Below are positions 5,143 through 8,298 of a stretch of DNA of 8,298 nucleotides, piece after piece. The stretch covers positions 1 to 8,298 of the forward strand of contig CALBZH010000812.1 of NCBI GenBank assembly GCA_937889795.1. Reading direction: 5' to 3'. The translations under genes and the position numbers were made by a program. Position 1 is the stretch's first letter, and each line of letters starts with the position of its first letter. Under the pieces are notes generated by a model. The model was given only the letters and a program-made list of their open reading frames with translations. It was not told the origin of the DNA and searched no databases. The stretch comes from an uncultured Syntrophobacteraceae bacterium. Lineage in GTDB: Bacteria > Desulfobacterota > Syntrophobacteria > Syntrophobacterales > Syntrophobacteraceae.

Positions 5143-5790
5143 TTACTTCTCGTAGCCTTCCGAAGTCGGCCATTCCTCGGGCGGCTTCCTAAAGGGCTCG
5201 ATGGCCTCTCGGACCGCTCTCGCAAGCCTGTCGAGAAGCTCGCTCGCCTTCTCGGGCGTCTCGGCCTGGGAGTCCGAAATCATCCTGCACCGGAGCCCTC
5301 TGCTGATTTCCAGCTGAACCCCCATGCGCCGCTCGGTCAGGTTGCAGATGTTGGCCAGGTCCATTCCGACGAATCGGGGCTTGGACGCTTTCTCCGCCAC
5401 GAAGCCCGCCTCGCGAAGCTTCCGGCAGATGCGCCGCTTCATATTCTGGTCCCTGCCTCCGACATACACGACTTCGTCCGTTCCAGAGCAGCCGTGCACG
5501 GTAATCACGGTCTCGGACCGGCAGACGATCTCAATGGCGGTGGGCTCGTCGAAGTGGGTGCTCGTGATATGAAGGGCTTTGTTTCCGGAGCTTTTCAAAC
5601 CCTCGAGGGCATAGTAGCTGTGGTCGTTTCCCGCGATGGCGTCGGCGATCATAGATGTTCCAGGCTCGATGTCTCCCCCGTGGATGCTCAGGATGGCAAT
5701 TCCGGAGCATCCCATGCGCCATCGGACGCGAAAGTCGATGCCTTCCCGTTCAAATGTCTTGAGCTGCTCGAAGCTCGAGTAACGATCCAT
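5143..5790 (-). CDS. poly-gamma-glutamate hydrolase family protein (PghP/YjqB-like)
   Basis: This 215-residue protein matches the phage-derived gamma-PGA hydrolase family (Bacillus YjqB/YmaC/YndL, phage PghP), zinc enzymes with a carboxypeptidase-like fold that cut gamma-linked polyglutamate. The family landmarks are clear: EREGIDFRVR near 14-23; SIHGGDIEPGTSMIADAIAG at 35-54 with His37 and Glu42 as likely zinc ligands; LHITSTHFDEP at 73-83; VITVHG with His99 as likely third ligand; and a late GVQLEISRGLR whose Glu161 is a candidate catalytic residue. No signal peptide is present, so it is cytoplasmic or released by lysis. It lies 28 nt downstream of the DUF190-CBS gene on the same strand and converges with the CnrX-like gene (6 nt between stops). 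No capsule or gamma-PGA synthesis gene is visible, so the natural substrate here is unknown. Ligand assignments are by family pattern. Confidence 0.87.
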   Translation of the reverse strand: MDRYSSFEQLKTFEREGIDFRVRWRMGCSGIAILSIHGGDIEPGTSMIADAIAGNDHSYYALEGLKSSGNKALHITSTHFDEPTAIEIVCRSETVITVHGCSGTDEVVYVGGRDQNMKRRICRKLREAGFVAEKASKPRFVGMDLANICNLTERRMGVQLEISRGLRCRMISDSQAETPEKASELLDRLARAVREAIEPFRKPPEEWPTSEGYEK

Positions 5791-5818
5791 TCTCGCCCCC
5801 GCCTGCCCACCCGTGGAA

Positions 5819-7099
5819 TCAGGTTGAGGCGAATCCCACGCGCAACAGGGAATCCCGGCTGATCATCCCCTTGAATTTTCCTTCAGCGTCGAGCACCGGC
5901 AAACGCTTGATGGCACGGTCGAGCATCAGGCGGATGGCCTCTTCGATCGGGGCATCCTCGCGAACCGTCACGATATTGGTGTTCATGACTTCCGAAGCAG
6001 TCCTCGCCCGGAGGTGCTCCCGGAGCTCTCGGTCGAGCCGTCCCCGTTCCGTGAAGGGAATCTTGCCGACGAAGAGTTCCCAGATGCCCGGATGGCGGTC
6101 GGAGAAGGCGATGAGCAGGTCGCGATCCGAAATCAGCCCCAGAAAGTGCCCTTCCCGGTTGACGACGCAGACGCGCTGGATGTCGTTGCAGTCAATGATC
6201 CGCATCACCTCTTCAACGGGAGCATCCGGGAGAACCGTGCTCGTGTCGCGGCGCATAATGTCAGCGACCGTTCGCATGCCCTGGACCTGGATCTTCTGCT
6301 GCCGAAAGGCGGCCCAGTTCGGACATTCCTTCATGGAAGCACGGAAGACGTCCACACGTGAGAGAATGCCAGAGAGTCTTCCCGCGTCGTCGACCACGGG
6401 AAGCCGCTTCACCCCTTTACGCAGCATGACGTCCACGGCCTCCGTCACGAGATTGTCTTCTCCAATCGCGATCACCGGCTTTGTCATGGCGTCGGATGCC
6501 TGCTTCGTCGCAAGGGCTTGAAGGACAGCACCGACCCTGTCTCGTTCGGATTCTGCGAGGAGGCCGAGCCGCATCGGCATACCTCCCTTGTAGATCAGGT
6601 CGCCTTGAGCGACGATCCCAACCGGACGGTTTGCCGAGTCCACCACGGGAAGACCCGTGAATTCGGAAGAGAGGAGGAGTCTCGCCACCTCGTCAAGGGG
6701 CGTTGAGGTTGTGACCTTCTTCGGGTTGCGCGTCATGACCTCGCGGACCGTGGTCCGTCTTGGCAGCAAGAGGCCGCGGGTCTTGTGGGAGATGACGTCG
6801 ATGTCGCGCGCCGCGATGATCCCGTCCGTGACCATTGCCTCCAGACTCGCAAGGACGCGGTCGAAGTCGGCTGCCGGCAGGATGATGGTGATGCGTACGG
6901 GGAGGTTGTGAGAGAGAGCTTCGAGTCTCCCGGTGGCCACCTCCCCGCTCTCAAAGGAGCCTTCAATGCCCCGCGTGACGATGGTGCGGGCAGGGATCTT
7001 GAGATCGTTTACATATTCGACGATGGCGCTGTAGAGGGGCTTTTCCCGAGGGCGCTCCCCTTCGCTCGTAAAAATCTCGATGACTTTGTAGCTTAACAT
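5819..7099 (-). CDS. DUF190 domain protein with four CBS domains
   Basis: This 426-residue cytoplasmic regulatory protein has an N-terminal DUF190 domain (about 1-105: MLSYKVIEIFTSEGERPREK, ARTIVTRGIEGSFESGE, VRITIILPAADFDRVLASLE), a PII-like fold family of unknown ligand. Four CBS domains follow as two Bateman pairs at about 117-170, 201-253, 277-330 and 366-420. Each opens with a V/A-x-[DE]-[VAI]-M signature (REVMTRNP, SDAMTKP, ADIMRRD, SEVMNTN) and ends with a G-[IL]-[VLI]-[SA]-type strand. CBS pairs usually bind adenine nucleotides, so energy or second-messenger sensing is likely. The start at 7099 is chosen because AAGGG lies 6 nt upstream and the family commonly begins ML.YK; an ATG at 7105 abuts AAGGG with no spacing. 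DUF190 genes are often near the fluoride channel gene crcB, but none is visible here. It lies 21 nt after hicA and may depend on that transcript. Confidence 0.9.
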   Translation of the reverse strand: MLSYKVIEIFTSEGERPREKPLYSAIVEYVNDLKIPARTIVTRGIEGSFESGEVATGRLEALSHNLPVRITIILPAADFDRVLASLEAMVTDGIIAARDIDVISHKTRGLLLPRRTTVREVMTRNPKKVTTSTPLDEVARLLLSSEFTGLPVVDSANRPVGIVAQGDLIYKGGMPMRLGLLAESERDRVGAVLQALATKQASDAMTKPVIAIGEDNLVTEAVDVMLRKGVKRLPVVDDAGRLSGILSRVDVFRASMKECPNWAAFRQQKIQVQGMRTVADIMRRDTSTVLPDAPVEEVMRIIDCNDIQRVCVVNREGHFLGLISDRDLLIAFSDRHPGIWELFVGKIPFTERGRLDRELREHLRARTASEVMNTNIVTVREDAPIEEAIRLMLDRAIKRLPVLDAEGKFKGMISRDSLLRVGFAST

Positions 7100-7138
7100 C
7101 CTCATCCCTTATTGCGATCCTCAGTTGGAAAGCATTTT
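7064..7138. repeat. direct repeat copy A: hicA 3' end plus DUF190 gene 5' end
   Basis: This 75-bp segment covers the last codons of hicA, the 21-nt spacer and the first 12 codons of the DUF190-CBS gene. It recurs 491 bp to the right at 7555-7629. Hand alignment without gaps gives 62 of 75 identities, with most differences transitions. The longest exact block is TGACTTTGTAGCTTAACAT, 19 bp. This copy is the functional one. Confidence 0.88.
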
Positions 7139-7297
7139 GATGATATGTTTGGCAAGTCGCTCGTTGATCTCTCGATGCCTTGGAACAGGCTGACTGACGC
7201 CAGTCGATGGGTTTTGGTACCAATCGTGCCTTCCCCCATGTCGAATAAATACGCAACCCATATTCTCGATCATTTCTATAAGATCCTTCCGCTTCAT
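7121..7297 (-). CDS. hicA: HicA-family mRNA interferase toxin, 58 aa
   Basis: This small toxin of a type II toxin-antitoxin pair is a double-stranded-RNA-binding-fold ribonuclease that cleaves mRNA when free. The 58 residues match the whole HicA/YcfA family: start MKRKDLIEMIENMGCVFIRH, then GGRHDWY with the catalytic-type His24, then the SQPVPRHREINERLAKHIIK C-terminal region typical of the family. The length is normal. The ATG (7297-7295) overlaps the hicB stop by 4 bp (ATGA), so translation follows hicB. Codon use is mixed, with A/T third positions, unlike the GC-rich neighbours, which suggests acquisition by transfer. The last codons (KMLSN, stop) lie inside direct repeat copy A. The reading frame is intact and includes the catalytic residue, so the toxin may be active. 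At under 60 codons it is easily missed by gene callers. Confidence 0.93.
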   Translation of the reverse strand: MKRKDLIEMIENMGCVFIRHGGRHDWYQNPSTGVSQPVPRHREINERLAKHIIKMLSN

Positions 7298-7485
7298 ACA
7301 GCCATATCCTCGTGAGTGCGGATGAAGGGGATGAGTTTCTCATCCACGTCTTCAAGGATATCTTTCAAGTTCTCCTTTAGCTCATCGAGCGTCTCGCCTT
7401 GAGTCATATATTCTGGATGCGCGTCTAAATGTCCGAGCCACATCCCATCCGGTTCCTGCCAATAAACAATCCTTACAGTTCTCAT
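7294..7485 (-). CDS. hicB: HicB-family antitoxin, short form, 63 aa
   Basis: This is the partner antitoxin of HicA. It binds the toxin and blocks its active site. The 63 residues form the partial RNase H-like HicB domain: VRIVYWQEPDGMWLGHLDAH, then PEYMTQGETLDELKENLKDI, followed by a short acidic helix. There is no C-terminal DNA-binding domain (helix-turn-helix or ribbon-helix-helix), as in other short HicB proteins, so autoregulation by this protein alone is doubtful. Gene order is antitoxin first, then toxin, with a 4-bp overlap. The start at 7485 has AAGGG about 6 nt upstream. An inverted repeat (7498-7527) lies just before it. Base composition is lower in GC than the flanks, as for hicA. 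Confidence 0.9.
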   Translation of the reverse strand: MRTVRIVYWQEPDGMWLGHLDAHPEYMTQGETLDELKENLKDILEDVDEKLIPFIRTHEDMAV

Positions 7486-7497
7486 GGGAAACCCTTG

Positions 7498-7527
7498 CTA
7501 AGAGTATGGAATACCAAAGCTCTTAAG
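7498..7527 (-). promoter_or_regulatory. inverted repeat upstream of hicB, possible operator
   Basis: CTAAGAG (7498-7504) pairs with CTCTTAAG (7520-7527) allowing one extra A, and an inner GTAT-GGA-ATAC (7504-7514) is itself a small palindrome. It sits 13-42 nt before the hicB start in an AT-rich patch (7490-7571), the expected place for a toxin-antitoxin promoter and operator. No convincing -35/-10 pair is evident; TTGAAG near 7538 and TGGTAT near 7515 are weak candidates. Confidence 0.4.
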
Positions 7528-7542
7528 ATGCCCACTTCAAAG

Positions 7543-7629
7543 CTAATTTAAAATGCTAGCAAATATCTTGGTGACTTTGTAGCTTAACATTCTCATCCCC
7601 TGTCGCAATTCTCAATGGGAAAGCATTTT
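7543..7629 (-). pseudogene. relic of a second hicA/DUF190-gene junction
   Basis: On the minus strand 7629-7612 still reads KMLSH-stop, matching the HicA end KMLSN-stop. After a 21-nt spacer, 7590-7543 reads MLSYKVTKIFASILN-stop, against MLSYKVIEIFTSEG in the intact DUF190 gene. So this stretch preserves about 5 codons of a hicA 3' end, the spacer with its AGGGGA ribosome-site remnant, and 12 codons of a DUF190 gene start. Homology ends on both sides. It is non-functional and records an earlier copy of the locus. Confidence 0.8.
7555..7629. repeat. direct repeat copy B (degraded)
   Basis: This partner of 7064-7138 is displaced by exactly 491 bp, in the same orientation and with no gaps in the alignment. 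The two copies flank the complete hicBA pair. The sequence to its right, from 7630, no longer resembles hicA. Confidence 0.88.
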
Positions 7630-7903
7630 ATGGGAGCCTACGCTCGACGAGGGAGAGCGCCTCCAGACCTTGGCCGGTCCTCACGAGAAAAGCGCTTTCC
7701 GTTGGCTTCGCCTGCGGTTCCACCTCAACAACATCCCAATTCGAGTTATCCGGGAGCCAGCATACTTCGTGAGGCGACCCAGGGCAAGCGCACAGGTGGT
7801 CCTGGCGGGGACGTGTGTCGCGGTTCGGGCCTGTCGATGCTGAAGGCGAGTTTGCACGCAACCCAGACGCAAGGTTTTTCTTTCCGGGTTGTTTAAGGGG
7901 TAG
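7630..7903. other. no confident gene; possible decayed coding sequence
   Basis: This 274-bp stretch has GC content like the neighbouring genes but no gene I can support. One plus frame stays open without a start from about 7585 to a TGA near 7842 and reads LRLRFHLNNIPIRVIREPAY in the middle. A minus frame ends at 7628 with WDVVEVEPQAKPTESAFLVR and LEALSLVERRLP. They cannot both be real, neither has a usable start, and I recognise neither. It is either leader and promoter sequence for the TauE-like gene, a gene relic connected with the duplication next to it, or both. Confidence 0.5.
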
Positions 7904-7954
7904 ATGATGTTGGCTGGTTTTAGGTTGCATGCTGCGATGGGAGAGGATGGCGCG

Positions 7955-8251
7955 ATGAATCTGCTGGATTTCTTGTATGTGACGTTTCCTGTTTCCGAGG
8001 TGAGCACCTGGGTGCTTCTCCCGCCGTTGGTCGCTCTTGTGGTATCGACCATCACGTCCATGGGGGGAGTGTCGGGTGCCTTTCTGCTGCTGCCGTTTCA
8101 GGTCAGCGTTCTCCATTTCGTGACGCCGTCCGTCAGTGCGACGAACTTCGTTTTCAATATCGTGGCGATTCCGAGCGGCGTCTATCGGTACCTGAAAGAA
8201 GGCCGAATGGCCTGGCCACTGACCTGGGTCGTGATCGTGGGGACGCTGCCC
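7955..8251 (+). CDS. TauE/SafE-family (sulfite exporter) permease, 3'-truncated
   Basis: These 99 residues are the N-terminal part of a TauE/SafE-type anion permease (inner membrane, about 8 helices and 250-400 residues in full). Family members move sulfite, sulfoacetate, sulfolactate or related anions. Two hydrophobic segments are visible, about 18-33 (TWVLLPPLVALVVSTI) and 38-50 around the conserved TSMGGVSGAFLLLPFQ. The characteristic PSVSATNFVFNIVAIPSGVY then YLKEGRMAWPLTW follows. The open frame continues into the adapter at 8252 without a stop, so the C-terminal part is missing. The start is ambiguous. ATG at 7955 (GAGAGG 8 nt upstream) gives MNLLDFLYVTFP. ATG at 7907 (AAGGGG 6 nt upstream) is in frame and would add 16 residues. 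I prefer 7955 because the extra residues are not hydrophobic family sequence. Confidence 0.9.
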
Positions 8252-8298
8252 AGATCGGAAGAGCGTCGTGTAGGGAAAGAGTGTAGATCTCGGTGGTC
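8252..8298. other. Illumina read-1-side (P5) adapter left on contig end
   Basis: This is not genomic. AGATCGGAAGAGCGTCGTGT followed by AGGGAAAGAGTGT and AGATCTCGGTGGTC is the read-through sequence of the universal (P5) Illumina adapter. Orientation relative to the adapter at 1-45 is that of a normal library molecule. Genomic sequence ends at about 8251. Confidence 0.98.

Noticed and set aside
7112..7315. 67-codon plus-strand frame
   Set aside because: It is antisense to hicA, which is unmistakable on the minus strand.
7615..7896. 93-codon plus-strand frame beginning MGKHFMGAY
   Set aside because: It starts in the antisense of the hicA relic, becomes Gly/Pro/Arg-rich, and has no family resemblance.
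7628..8116. 162-codon minus-strand frame
   Set aside because: Most of it is antisense to the TauE/SafE-like gene; only its last part (7628-7760) might be a relic and is described separately.
46..8251. CRISPR arrays, tRNA or rRNA genes, insertion sequences
   Set aside because: I looked for regularly spaced repeats, cloverleaf-like sequence and transposase motifs and saw none.

Overview
This window is one assembled fragment with leftover Illumina library adapter at both ends (1-45 and 8252-8298), so the biological sequence is 46-8251. Both outermost genes are cut at an adapter junction. The genomic part is fairly GC-rich, with strong G/C preference at third codon positions, good Shine-Dalgarno sites and densely packed genes. 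Gene content (paired ABC-2 permeases, ECF sigma factor with Spy/CnrX-like proteins, a DUF190-CBS protein, a TauE/SafE-family permease, hicBA) suggests a Gram-negative bacterium, possibly of the Desulfobacterota / former Deltaproteobacteria. That placement is inference from gene style only; there is no rRNA or other marker.

Layout, left to right. Plus strand: a 5'-truncated ABC-2 permease (46-927) overlaps a complete second permease by 4 bp (924-2096); together they look like the membrane half of an efflux ABC transporter. After a 213-bp gap comes a small unrecognised protein (2310-2627). The next 300 bp hold a hairpin, an apparent minus-strand gene remnant (2700-2803), a good candidate ECF-type promoter (2822-2850) and a short palindrome. 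They lead into a secreted, His/Gly-rich Spy/CpxP-like protein (2931-3437), closed by two strong hairpins. Next is a tight three-gene operon: ECF sigma factor, small single-span membrane protein, and membrane-anchored Spy/CnrX-like protein (3698-5136). Its size, order and topology match a CnrYXH-type trans-envelope signalling module: sigma, anti-sigma, periplasmic sensor. The likely logic is that the sensor and anti-sigma hold the sigma factor until an envelope or metal signal arrives. The freed sigma factor may then transcribe the upstream Spy-like gene, which carries the ECF-like promoter.

Minus strand, in transcription order: hicB (7485-7294), hicA (7297-7121, 58 codons), a DUF190 plus four-CBS regulatory protein (7099-5819) and a phage-type poly-gamma-glutamate hydrolase family protein (5790-5143). 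These genes are spaced by -4, 21 and 28 nt, so they could be one transcript. The hicBA segment is visibly more AT-rich than its neighbours. A 75-bp sequence spanning the hicA 3' end and the DUF190 gene 5' end (7064-7138) recurs in degraded form upstream of hicB (7555-7629, 62/75 identical by hand alignment). It is a relic of a second hicA-DUF190 junction, so the toxin-antitoxin locus has been through a tandem duplication or deletion.

Region 7630-7903 has no gene that can be called with confidence. The window ends in a plus-strand TauE/SafE-family permease (7955-8251) cut by the adapter. The two most interesting signals are the CnrYXH-like module with its second Spy-like protein and putative target promoter, and the duplicated hicA/DUF190 junction.
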